Source: Rathayibacter sp. SD072 (GTDB lineage Bacteria > Actinomycetota > Actinomycetes > Actinomycetales > Microbacteriaceae). From it: a stretch of DNA of 46,952 nt. Where the stretch lies: contig NZ_JADILJ010000028.1 of the NCBI RefSeq assembly GCF_017355185.1, positions 1 to 46,952 on the forward strand, written 5' to 3'. Every line of letters starts with the position of its first letter. Within the stretch, counting starts at the first letter, position 1. Made by a program: the position numbers and the translations under genes. The notes below the pieces were generated by a model. The model saw only the letters and a list, made by a program, of their open reading frames with translations, did not search any database and was not told the DNA's origin. This document shows positions 39,600-46,952 of this stretch, one piece after another.

Positions 39600-40475
39600 A
39601 TGACTGATGGAGAGCGGTATCCAAACGCATCCTACGCCTCCCCTGTGAACTCTGTACCGGCGGAGTGGGTCCGTGCCGGCGGTGCGGCCCTGCGCGTCCA
39701 CCGCTTCCCGGGCAGAAAGGGCCGCCGCTTCGTCCTCGTGCACGGATGGGGCTGCAGCTCGGCGAGCTGGGAGGAGTCGATCGAGGGGCTCCTCGACCTG
39801 GGCGACGTCGTCGCGCTGGACCTCCGCGGCCACGGCGGATCGGAGGCCGGTTCCGTCCGTGCCTCGATCCCGCGCTTGGCGAGGGACGTGCTCGAGGTCG
39901 TCGGCACGCTCGGTCCGGGCAGGGTCACGCTGATCGGCCACTCGATGGGTGGCGCGGTGGTCACAGCAGCCGCGGTTTCCGAGCCGCGCTCGGTCGACTC
40001 ACTCGTCGTGATCGATCCCGCCTACGGGGCGGACAACGAGGAGATGGGCAGTGCGCCGGCGCGGCTGCACGAGTACCGGGCCGCCGGTCCCGGGAAGGCC
40101 GCGGCCGACGTCGGCCGAGCGTTCTCCTCCGATGCCCCCGAAGCCCTGATCGGCAGGGCGCGGAAAGACCTGCTGCGCGCGTCTCCCCGCGTCCTCGCCG
40201 ACGCCTTCGAGTCGCTCTATCTCGCTCCGGAGTCCTTCGGCGCGGCTGATGCCGCCGTCGAGTACCTGCGGAGTCGACGCCGGCCGACGCTCGCGCTGTA
40301 CCCGACCCGCGACCGCGCGGCGACGGAGCACCGCGCCGCCGACGGGAGCGGCCCGGTCTCGATCCGCATCGCCCCCGTCCAGAGCCACTTCCTCCACGAG
40401 GAGGCGCCGACGTGGTTCGTGTCCACCGTCCGCGACTGGACCGCTGGTGCAGACCTCCCACCTCCGACCCGGTGA
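39600..40475 (+). CDS. Alpha/beta hydrolase
   Basis: 291 aa, no signal peptide. HGWGCSSASWEESIEGLLDLGDVVALDLRGHGGSE gives the oxyanion loop and early strands. The nucleophile elbow is LIGHSMGGAVV (Ser ~119). YPTRDRAATE probably holds the acid Asp, and the His lies in VQSHFLHEEAP (~264-267). The family is broad (esterases, haloperoxidase-like, C-C hydrolases) and the substrate cannot be told. It is divergent from the importer operon in a shared 115-bp promoter region, so it may belong to the same regulon, for example as an esterase acting on acylated oligosaccharides; that is inference. Confidence 0.87.
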   Translation: MTDGERYPNASYASPVNSVPAEWVRAGGAALRVHRFPGRKGRRFVLVHGWGCSSASWEESIEGLLDLGDVVALDLRGHGGSEAGSVRASIPRLARDVLEVVGTLGPGRVTLIGHSMGGAVVTAAAVSEPRSVDSLVVIDPAYGADNEEMGSAPARLHEYRAAGPGKAAADVGRAFSSDAPEALIGRARKDLLRASPRVLADAFESLYLAPESFGAADAAVEYLRSRRRPTLALYPTRDRAATEHRAADGSGPVSIRIAPVQSHFLHEEAPTWFVSTVRDWTAGADLPPPTR

Positions 40476-40480
40476 TCCGA

Positions 40481-40535
40481 CGACGCTGCCGCTGCCGACG
40501 TGAGCGGATGCGCTCCATGCAGCAACGGCAGCGAC
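40481..40535. terminator. Imperfect hairpin between convergent genes
   Basis: CGACGCTGCCGCTGC near 40481-40495 can pair imperfectly with GCAGC...CGGCAGCG at 40519-40533. It lies between the hydrolase stop and the giant lyase stop, a place where a bidirectional terminator is expected. Confidence 0.35.
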
Positions 40536-40576
40536 GTCTCAGCGGGCAGCGCCGGTGAGAACGGTCTCGTACCCGC

Positions 40577-43500
40577 CTACCGGGCGTCGTACGGAGCCGT
40601 GAGGGTCCGATCCGCTTCACCGGGGCGCGTGATGACGACGGTCGCTGCTCCCGCGGGAACCGCCTTCTTCTTCGTGGGAATGGTCACGCTCTCGGTGGCG
40701 CCCGGAGCGATGCTCTCGATCGTCGTCGTTCCGTGGGCCGTCCGGACGACGGCACTCACGGCCGCACTCTCCGGGTTGGTGACGGCGACCACGAGGACGA
40801 CCTTCTTCTTGACGATCTCCGTGTGCGCGGCCGCCGAGACCATCGGGGCTGCGGGCTTCGCGGTGACGGTCACCGTCGGAAGGGTGACCGAGATCCCGTC
40901 GACGGTCGCGGTGACGATCGCCTCCCCGGGTTCGGCAGCGGCAGTGAGTGGTGCGTACTCAGCGCGTCCGGAGGCATCGGTGGTGCCTGTCGATGTCGTT
41001 CCTCCGTCGGTGAAGCGTGCCGCGCCGTCGACGGTGAAGCGGACGTCGCGGCCTGCTGCGGGCGAGCCGTCGGCGCGGTGTGCTTCGATCCCTTGAGCGG
41101 CGATCGCGGTGCCCACCTCGACGGTCTGGGAAGCCCCCGTGCTGATGGCCGAGGTCGCCAGTGCAGGGTCGGGGAGGGGCGCGATTGCGCCGAACAACCG
41201 GATCTCGGCGATGTTGATCCAGGTGGTGTTGGCGATCCTCAGATACCGGAACGGAGCCGGGTCGGCGTCGGTCAGCGCCAACTCCTGCCAGGCAAGCGTT
41301 CCCTTGGCCGAGGTGGTGATCGTCGTCCAGGAGGTGAGGTCGGTCGAGGCCTCGAGGTGCAGACTCGAGGCTCGGCTGGTGCCGTTGGAGTCCTGGCGCA
41401 CGAGCAGCTCGACGCGCTCCAGGTCGAAGTTCTCGTCCTCTCCCGCGTCCATCACGAGGTAGTAGGCACCGCCCACCGCGCCGATGTCCGAGAAGGTGCT
41501 CGCCACCGAGTCGGTCATGCGCTGCAGGTGCACGGTCTTCGCCGTCTCGGACGTGCCGGTGAGGCCGATCGTGGTGACCCGCGAGGGGAGATCCGAGATC
41601 AGACGGTCACCGGTGCTGACGGTGACCGTCGATCCGTCCGTGGTGGTGGTCGATGGTCGCCCTGCCGCTCCCCCAGCGGTGGTGTACTCGACCCGCGACG
41701 CGACCCTCGATCCCAGTGCGGCCGCGGCGGGGACGACCGCGGATGCACTCCACGCCGTTCCGGATCCGGTGACAGTGGCAGGGACTCCCGCGAGGGTGAC
41801 GCGGACGCCGGCGAGGGGCTCGGTACCGGTGATCGCCAGAGTGACGGTGTCTCCGGCAACGGCGAGCTTGGGAACGCTGTTGCTGCTCGTGAGCGTCGAG
41901 GTGGCGATAGACGACGCCGGTGGCGCGACATGGGTGCCGAACAGTCGCAGTTCCGCGATGTTGATCCAGTCGCCGTTCGCGATCTTGAGGTAGCGGAACG
42001 CGGAGGTGCTGCTCACCGCGAGCGTCTGCCAGTCGAGAGTGGCGGTCGCGTTCCCCGTCAGCGTCGTCCACGTGGTGAGGTCGTTCGATCCTTCGAGGTG
42101 GAGGCGTCCCGCGCGGCTGGTGCCCCAGGAGTCCTGGCGGACCTGCAGCTCGACTCGCGAGAGCGCGATCGAGCCGCCCTCGCGAGTGTCGAGGATCGCG
42201 GCGAACGCGCCGTTGTCCTGCCCGATGTCGGAGAAGGTCGCGCGGTCGCCGTCGAACGTCTTCGCGATCTGGGAAGCGCGACTCGGGTCGAGCTCGCCAG
42301 CGGAGTTGATCGTGTCGACGATGCCGGGAAGCCCGCGGATCATCGTGGTCTCGTTCGAGAGGAACAGTGTGGAGCCGTCGGACGTCACGACGAGTGGATC
42401 GGCCGAGGTCCCGTCGGCGAGACGGTATCCGATGCTGAACGCGACCGGTCGCCCGGACGTGACATCAGCAGGCAGGACTGCTGTCGCGGTCCAGGAGCGC
42501 GGGCCGCCCGAGATCGTCGCCGCGGCCCCTTCGATCGTCCCTTGGACGTCCGTCACGTCCTGGGACGTGGTGAAGGAGAGCGTGACGGTGTCACCGTTCG
42601 CCGCCCGCCCCTTCGACGAGTTCGAGGACGTGATCGTCGCGGAGGAGACCGCGGAGGCCGCTTCGACCCGTTCGCCGTCAATCCGGAACTCGCCCACGCT
42701 GAGGATGCCCGAGAAGTTCGAGTCCTGGAGCTTGAGGAAGCGGAAGGACGAGTCCCGGTGCTCCTGGGCGACAGCGAGGGTCTCGCTCGCGTTCGTGTTC
42801 GTCGTCGAGGCAGGGGTCAGCTTCGTCCAGGTGACGTTGTCGTTCGATCCGTAGACAGCGGTACCTGCCAGTCGGCTCCCCCACAGGTAGCGGGCCTGGA
42901 GGCTGAACGCATCGGCTCGGAAGCGGTAGGCGGTTCCGAAGTCGAGCGTCATCGAGTCGACCGAGAGGTCCCCGGAGAAGGTCTCGGCGTCGAAGTCGAG
43001 CAGGTTGCCCAGCTTCGCGGACCCGATGGACGACGTAGCGATGTCGACGTAGTCGAGGGAGCCGTCGGAGGCGCGCGGGGAGAGCAGCGCCAGAGCGGCC
43101 GTCGCTTCCTGTAGTTCGAGCAGCGCAGCGTCGAACGCACTGCTGCTGCCGGAGGCCACGAGAGCGTCGGCGGTAGCGAGGGCGCTGTTGTAGGCCGTTC
43201 GCGTCGTCGAGGTGTACACCGCCTGTTCGTCGAACGCTGCTCGTGCACGGGCGATCGCGGCGGGCCGATCGGCGACGACGTCGACCGTCACCGCGAGGGC
43301 GGCTTCGGTGGTTCCGTCATCCGCCTGCACGACGAGGCGGGACGTGCCTGGAGCGTTCGGAGTCCAGGTGAAGGCTCCGGTCGAGCCGTTCAGCACGGCG
43401 CCGCTGGGCAGGTCGTGGCTCGTGTAGGCGAGGGAGCCTCCCGGATCCTTCGCGGACAGGTCGGCGCTCAGCGCCTGCCCCTGCACTCCGATCACCGTGG

Positions 43501-45394
43501 TCGACGCACCGCGGTCGAAGACCGGCGGGGTCAGAGTGTCGCCGGCCTGGACGTCGACCTTGTCCAGATCGATGGCGCAGTCGGCGTCGCTGCTCATGCA
43601 GCTGCTCGTGAAGGTGTAGTACGCGAGGTGGTTGTCGCCCATCTCGGGGAGAGGGACGACGGACTGATTCATGTCGTAGCTGATCCAGCGCCACTGTCCC
43701 TCCGTGTCGGGGATGGTGACCGTGTGGTACGGGTCGACGTCGGGGAGCCTGCTGACGGCGAGGGTGGCCGGCTCGGTGGTGCGCACGCGGACACCGACGG
43801 GGCTGTAGGAGGTCCGGGGGCCGTAGACGAGCGAGCGGACGGCGACGACCGTCCCGTCCTCTCCGGGCGTCACTCGGAGGACTGCTCCGGAATCGACGGC
43901 AGTCGCGTCACCCGAGGTGACCGATCCCTTCTGCTCGAAGGTGACGGGCGACCCGTTCTGAGGGGGGATCACATCGGCCGATGCGGCGTCGGGGAGCGCG
44001 AGCCAGTACTCGGCGCCGGGCATGCTGCCACCCCAAAAGGTGCGCCGGCCGTCGGTGTCGCCGCTGACCGCAGTTCCGATCTCGAGGCTGGGGAAGTTGT
44101 AGAACATCGCAGGGTCCTGCTGCTCGTGCTGCTGGGCGACGTACGGAGCGATGGTCGCGACATCGACGCCGAGCTCGCGCGCGTAGATGTTGTAGAGCTC
44201 GCTGAGCGAGTCGGACCAGCGACCGCGGTACCACTGCGAGAGCTTCGCCGGCCCACCGGTGATGTCCACGAAGGGGACGTCGTAGCCCATCATGAAGCCC
44301 ACGAACTGGTTCACTCCGCGCAGGAGCCGGTAGTCCTTGAAGGCGTACGGAGAGACGGCGTCGGCCGTGGTCGAGACGGTTCCGTCCTCCGGGTCGACCT
44401 TCGTGCCTTGAGAGTCCACGACGCGGGCGAGCGCGGTGAGGATGTTCACATCGCCGCCGCCGTGCGCCTGATCGCGTGCCATCTCCTGGTGCTGCACGAA
44501 GGAGTAGCCGTACGTGTTGTAGGGCGCATCAGCCGGGATCTCGCGGAAGATGCCGGTCAGGGCTCCGTTGATCGCCGGGTCAGGGGCGGTCGAGTTGACG
44601 GTGAACCACTCGACGCTCTCGTCGTAGCGGGCCCTGTCATCGCGGAAGATGTAACCGGCCATGGCGCCCAGCAGCGGAATGCTGAACTGGTTCATGTAGT
44701 AGCTGTTGTCGTGCAGGATCGTCTCCGTCATGGGGACGATGAAGTTGTCGCTCAGCTTCGCCTGGTCCTGAGCGCTCCACTCGAGCGGGTACGACGACGC
44801 GCCCTGCGCGAAGGTGGAGGAGCGGATCAGCTCTGCCGCGGCGATGAGCTTGTAGAAGACGATGCCGGTCTTGATGTAGGAGTCCGGGTAGCGGACGTAG
44901 CCGGAAGGGTTCATGTTTCCCCATACCCGAAGGATCCGCAGCGCGTTCTGGCGATAGACCGCGTCGCCGGTGAAGTAGTAGAGGACTGCCTGGGTGTATG
45001 CGCCCTCCGCATCCGTCCAGAGGCGGCTCGAGTCCGACGCGTCGTCGTAACGAGCATCAGCCGGAGTGGTGTCCGAGGGTCCGAGGTTCGCTGAGCGCAG
45101 CGTCCGCGACGCGAAACTCGAGGACAGCATCGCCGAGTAGTAGTCGGTCCAGGGCGCCTGACCCGCGAGGAGCTTCGCGCGAGTGCTCTCCAGCTCTGGT
45201 GCGGTCACGCCGATCGCAGGGTGCTTGAGGCCAGTCGGTCCGGTCGACGCGACGAGGTCGATCGCCGTCGAGACGGGCGAAGCTTCAGCAGCGACGGCTA
45301 GCGGAGCAGTGCCGACGAGCCCTGCCAGAAGGGCGGCGAGCAGAACGAAGACGGACGGAACCTGCAGGATCCGTCGACGGCCGAGGGGTTTCAT
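40577..45394 (-). CDS. Secreted alginate-lyase-family protein with discoidin-like repeats
   Basis: 1605 aa; ATG behind GGAGGATC. Signal peptide at 1-36 (RRILQVPSVFVLLAALLAGLVGTAPLAVAAE). Residues ~50-400 are an (alpha/alpha)-barrel alginate-lyase-family domain: KHPAIGVTAPELESTRAKL, TDAEGAYTQAVLYYFTGD, DNSYYMNQFSIPLLGAMAGYIF (~225-247), and EMARDQAHGGGDVNILTALARVVDSQG (~305), whose Arg/His/Asn residues are active-site candidates. A beta-sandwich follows to ~600, then an Ig/He_PIG-like domain (~620-700) and a FIVAR-like helical segment (~715-768). Three F5/8C-like units come next (~780-905, 1030-1147, 1280-1397; the last two end WINIAE(L/I)RLFG), then a Big_1-like domain (~1415-1510) and an Ig-like tail. 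There is no wall anchor. It probably cleaves a uronate-containing polysaccharide; specificity is unknown. Confidence 0.85.
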   Translation of the reverse strand: MKPLGRRRILQVPSVFVLLAALLAGLVGTAPLAVAAEASPVSTAIDLVASTGPTGLKHPAIGVTAPELESTRAKLLAGQAPWTDYYSAMLSSSFASRTLRSANLGPSDTTPADARYDDASDSSRLWTDAEGAYTQAVLYYFTGDAVYRQNALRILRVWGNMNPSGYVRYPDSYIKTGIVFYKLIAAAELIRSSTFAQGASSYPLEWSAQDQAKLSDNFIVPMTETILHDNSYYMNQFSIPLLGAMAGYIFRDDRARYDESVEWFTVNSTAPDPAINGALTGIFREIPADAPYNTYGYSFVQHQEMARDQAHGGGDVNILTALARVVDSQGTKVDPEDGTVSTTADAVSPYAFKDYRLLRGVNQFVGFMMGYDVPFVDITGGPAKLSQWYRGRWSDSLSELYNIYARELGVDVATIAPYVAQQHEQQDPAMFYNFPSLEIGTAVSGDTDGRRTFWGGSMPGAEYWLALPDAASADVIPPQNGSPVTFEQKGSVTSGDATAVDSGAVLRVTPGEDGTVVAVRSLVYGPRTSYSPVGVRVRTTEPATLAVSRLPDVDPYHTVTIPDTEGQWRWISYDMNQSVVPLPEMGDNHLAYYTFTSSCMSSDADCAIDLDKVDVQAGDTLTPPVFDRGASTTVIGVQGQALSADLSAKDPGGSLAYTSHDLPSGAVLNGSTGAFTWTPNAPGTSRLVVQADDGTTEAALAVTVDVVADRPAAIARARAAFDEQAVYTSTTRTAYNSALATADALVASGSSSAFDAALLELQEATAALALLSPRASDGSLDYVDIATSSIGSAKLGNLLDFDAETFSGDLSVDSMTLDFGTAYRFRADAFSLQARYLWGSRLAGTAVYGSNDNVTWTKLTPASTTNTNASETLAVAQEHRDSSFRFLKLQDSNFSGILSVGEFRIDGERVEAASAVSSATITSSNSSKGRAANGDTVTLSFTTSQDVTDVQGTIEGAAATISGGPRSWTATAVLPADVTSGRPVAFSIGYRLADGTSADPLVVTSDGSTLFLSNETTMIRGLPGIVDTINSAGELDPSRASQIAKTFDGDRATFSDIGQDNGAFAAILDTREGGSIALSRVELQVRQDSWGTSRAGRLHLEGSNDLTTWTTLTGNATATLDWQTLAVSSTSAFRYLKIANGDWINIAELRLFGTHVAPPASSIATSTLTSSNSVPKLAVAGDTVTLAITGTEPLAGVRVTLAGVPATVTGSGTAWSASAVVPAAAALGSRVASRVEYTTAGGAAGRPSTTTTDGSTVTVSTGDRLISDLPSRVTTIGLTGTSETAKTVHLQRMTDSVASTFSDIGAVGGAYYLVMDAGEDENFDLERVELLVRQDSNGTSRASSLHLEASTDLTSWTTITTSAKGTLAWQELALTDADPAPFRYLRIANTTWINIAEIRLFGAIAPLPDPALATSAISTGASQTVEVGTAIAAQGIEAHRADGSPAAGRDVRFTVDGAARFTDGGTTSTGTTDASGRAEYAPLTAAAEPGEAIVTATVDGISVTLPTVTVTAKPAAPMVSAAAHTEIVKKKVVLVVAVTNPESAAVSAVVRTAHGTTTIESIAPGATESVTIPTKKKAVPAGAATVVITRPGEADRTLTAPYDAR

Positions 45395-45440
45395 GCAGAT
45401 CCTCCAGTGGATTGTGCGCGCACCTTCGCAGCGCGGTTAA

Positions 45441-45469
45441 GGAAAGCGCTCTCCAACCCTGGTTGTCAA
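45441..45469 (-). promoter_or_regulatory. Promoter and GGAA-type operator of the giant lyase gene
   Basis: On the minus strand TTGACA (45469-45464) is followed after 9 bp by GGAGAGCGCTTTCC (45454-45441), a nearly perfect palindrome and the best copy of the locus operator. It overlaps the spacer and -10 region, about 47 bp before the start codon. Confidence 0.65.
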
Positions 45470-45673
45470 GGCTTCAGCCACCCGCCACCTATGCGACTCC
45501 CACCTGGAACACACTCTCCAAGATTGCTACTGGGCAACAGAGGACGAGCCTGAACGTGGTTCACCCGATCAATGCAAGTGCGGAGCGTCAGCCCAAGGAG
45601 CAAGGACCGTGTCGACGCCGAACTAGGGCTCGTCCCCGTAGAGACCCACAGAATCGCCGGCCGGTGTCGATAA
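45470..45673. other. Gene-free stretch
   Basis: Between the lyase promoter and the truncated frame I find no start signals, repeats or RNA-like structure that I can support. Confidence 0.4.
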
Positions 45674-45914
45674 TCACCCCTGCAGGTCCGGCGAAAACCT
45701 GCCTCGAGGCGGCTCGATGTCGGGAAGGATCTCGCCGGGCCTGTTCTCGTCGGTTGACGTAGCGAAGGGTCCCGTGTGGGAAAGCAGAATTGTCACGTGT
45801 GGGTCGAGGTGGCTGATCCAGTAGGTGCTGAGGTCCGCGGGGTTCGTACGGCCCCGCGTTCTCGAGACGAAGAGCGTGCCGTAATAGCCGTCCGTACGTT
45901 TTTGGGATAGCCAT
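45674..45914 (-). pseudogene. Probable 5'-truncated gene remnant
   Basis: A frame with good coding bias reads LSQKRTDGYYGTLFVSRTRG...PADLSTYWISHLDPHVTILLSHTGPFATSTDENRPGEILPDIEPP to a TGA at 45674. Its only upstream start (GTG 45976) would lie inside the divergent recombinase gene. It looks like the 3' part of a gene whose 5' end was replaced when the recombinase segment arrived. Not recognised. Confidence 0.35.
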
Positions 45915-45934
45915 CTGAGGATGGGAGGAGGGCT

Positions 45935-46879
45935 ATGAGCAGCATCGTCGGCTATGCGCGTGTCCCGCGGCGCCACCAGAACTCAGCAGCTCAGGAGGCC
46001 GAGCTGCACGCGGCCGGCGCCGTCCAGGTGTTCGTCGACCACGCGGAATCGAGTCGAATCTCGGATCGGCCGCAGTGGCTCGCCTGCCTCGACTCCCTCC
46101 GCGAGGAAGACACGTTAATCGTCCATCGGCTGGATCGCCTTGGCGGAACCGAGCGGATCGTGATCGAGACGATCACCGACCTCGAGCGCCGGGGCGTGAA
46201 CATCCGCAGCCTCACCGAACCCGTGATCGACACGACCACTCCGACGGGACACTCGCTGTTCGAGATCGCCGCCGTGCTCGCGCAGCTGCGCGTGGCCACG
46301 GTCCGAGAGAACACGCGGGCCGGTCTGGATCATGCACGCTCTCAAGGCCGTGTCGGCGGCCGCCCGTCGGTGATGACCTCCGCTCGTCTTCGCGAAGCGC
46401 GACGGATGCGCGAGGCGGGTCGCAGCTTCGCCCAGATCGCCGAGGTCCTCGGAGTCGGCAAGTCCTCCGTCGCCCGCGCGCTCGGCAAGGAGACGCCGCA
46501 GACGACCGCGCCCGAGCGACGGGTCTTCTTCCGTGACGTCAAGCCGTACGAGATCCCCAGCACGCTGAATGAGCTGACCGGCCCGTCATCCGGGCTCCTC
46601 GAACTGCCCCATCACATCTACTGGGGGCCTGAGCCGACCGTCGATCTCGACACGACGGGCGGCGTGACGAAGGCATATCAGGCGCTACTCAACGAGGGCA
46701 CCGCGGTAGACCAGAAGGCACTGCTGAACCGCGAGATCCTTCTCGCCGTCTGGCCCGTTCTGACTCTCCCCGACCGAGTGCGGCTCCTGTGGGAAGACCG
46801 ATTCCCCGAGCTACTCGGCGAGAACCAGGAGCGCAGCGTGCTCCCGATCGGGGCCGGCCCGATCAGCAGCGACGGGTGA
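45935..46879 (+). CDS. Resolvase/invertase-family serine recombinase, catalytic Ser replaced
   Basis: 314 aa; ATG behind GGAGGAGGGCT. The N-terminal resolvase fold is plain: IVGYARVPRRHQNSAAQEAEL, LREEDTLIVHRLDRLGGTERIVIETITDLERRGVNIRSLTEP, HSLFEIAAVLAQLRVATVRENTRAGLDHARSQGRVGGRPS, then a helix-turn-helix (ARRMREAGRSFAQIAEVLGVGKSSVARAL, ~150-180). The usual YARVS carries the catalytic Ser; here it is YARVP. The second Arg of DRLGR is Gly. So strand exchange is unlikely. A C-terminal extension of about 130 residues (PHHIYWGPEPTVDLDTTGGVTKAYQALLNEGTAVDQKALLNREILLAVWP) is not part of classical resolvases. It may now act as a DNA-binding regulator. Confidence 0.85.
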   Translation: MSSIVGYARVPRRHQNSAAQEAELHAAGAVQVFVDHAESSRISDRPQWLACLDSLREEDTLIVHRLDRLGGTERIVIETITDLERRGVNIRSLTEPVIDTTTPTGHSLFEIAAVLAQLRVATVRENTRAGLDHARSQGRVGGRPSVMTSARLREARRMREAGRSFAQIAEVLGVGKSSVARALGKETPQTTAPERRVFFRDVKPYEIPSTLNELTGPSSGLLELPHHIYWGPEPTVDLDTTGGVTKAYQALLNEGTAVDQKALLNREILLAVWPVLTLPDRVRLLWEDRFPELLGENQERSVLPIGAGPISSDG

Positions 46880-46952
46880 CCTGGTCCTCGCTCGGCGTGC
46901 GGACGTCAGGTGCCGATTCTGCGTCAGCGACTACCGCGTCTCCTCACGTCGG

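Noticed and set aside
13902-46952. Second copy of the tRNA-Arg 3' end (right attachment site)
   Set aside because: I searched by eye for GGTTCGAATCC and TCCGGGCGCA and found none after the tRNA; the right boundary stays unknown.
45395-46952. Insertion sequence or transposon around the recombinase
   Set aside because: No terminal inverted repeats, target duplications or transposase were seen; the resolvase-like gene alone does not show a transposon.
1-46952. CRISPR arrays, riboswitches, rRNA genes
   Set aside because: No regularly spaced repeats, no rRNA sequence, and no leader I could match to a known riboswitch class.

Overview
The window is very GC-rich (strong G/C preference at codon position 3). 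It carries LAxTG-type sortase signals, Tat and lipobox lipoproteins, TAnnnT -10 boxes only 6-7 nt ahead of start codons, and long chance ORFs opposite real genes. This points to a high-GC actinobacterium, most likely Microbacteriaceae (Rathayibacter/Curtobacterium-like); the family assignment is inference. Most of the DNA is carbohydrate-utilisation loci, interrupted by an island of plasmid-type genes behind a tRNA-Arg gene.

Layout. (A) 1-3738 (+): end of a sugar ABC-importer operon, two permeases and a GH78 alpha-L-rhamnosidase-like enzyme, joined by GTGA stop/start overlaps. (B) 3741-7107 (-): a small unknown gene and a large sortase-anchored DUF11 surface protein. (C) 7277-12596: a DUF5107-TPR protein and a cellulase-like clan GH-A glycosidase transcribed toward each other, with an AraC-type regulator divergent from the glycosidase. 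An identical 18-nt box lies 56-57 bp upstream of both enzyme genes, suggesting a three-gene regulon. (D) 12756-13706: a ScyD/ScyE-family secreted protein, apparently shortened. (E) 13829-17800: tRNA-Arg(ACG), then a lower-GC island with an XRE regulator whose 3' end runs antisense into the tRNA, a Rep-like protein, ParA, a ribbon-helix-helix-like partner, an ArsR-like regulator and decayed genes. No integrase and no second tRNA end were seen. (F) 17869-19056: a YcjY/dienelactone-hydrolase-like lipoprotein with a palindromic operator upstream. (G) 19653-28819: a xylo-oligosaccharide/xyloglucan locus with LacI regulator, GH43, binding protein, two permeases, YicI-type GH31 alpha-xylosidase and a lone lectin-like domain. 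(H) 29094-45394: a second glycan locus with ThuA-like protein, GH43, GH36, D-2-hydroxyacid dehydrogenase, LacI regulator, LplA-type binding protein with two permeases, alpha/beta hydrolase and a 1605-aa secreted alginate-lyase-family protein with discoidin-like repeats. A GGAANGCGNTYTCN-type operator occurs at three promoters here. (I) 45674-46879: a truncated gene and a small serine recombinase lacking its catalytic serine.

The three importers have no ATPase in the window, so they probably share an MsmK-type ATPase encoded elsewhere. Each locus pairs uptake of oligosaccharides with glycosidases, most without signal peptides (hence cytoplasmic), under a local LacI or AraC regulator. The giant lyase of locus H would act outside the cell to feed its importer.
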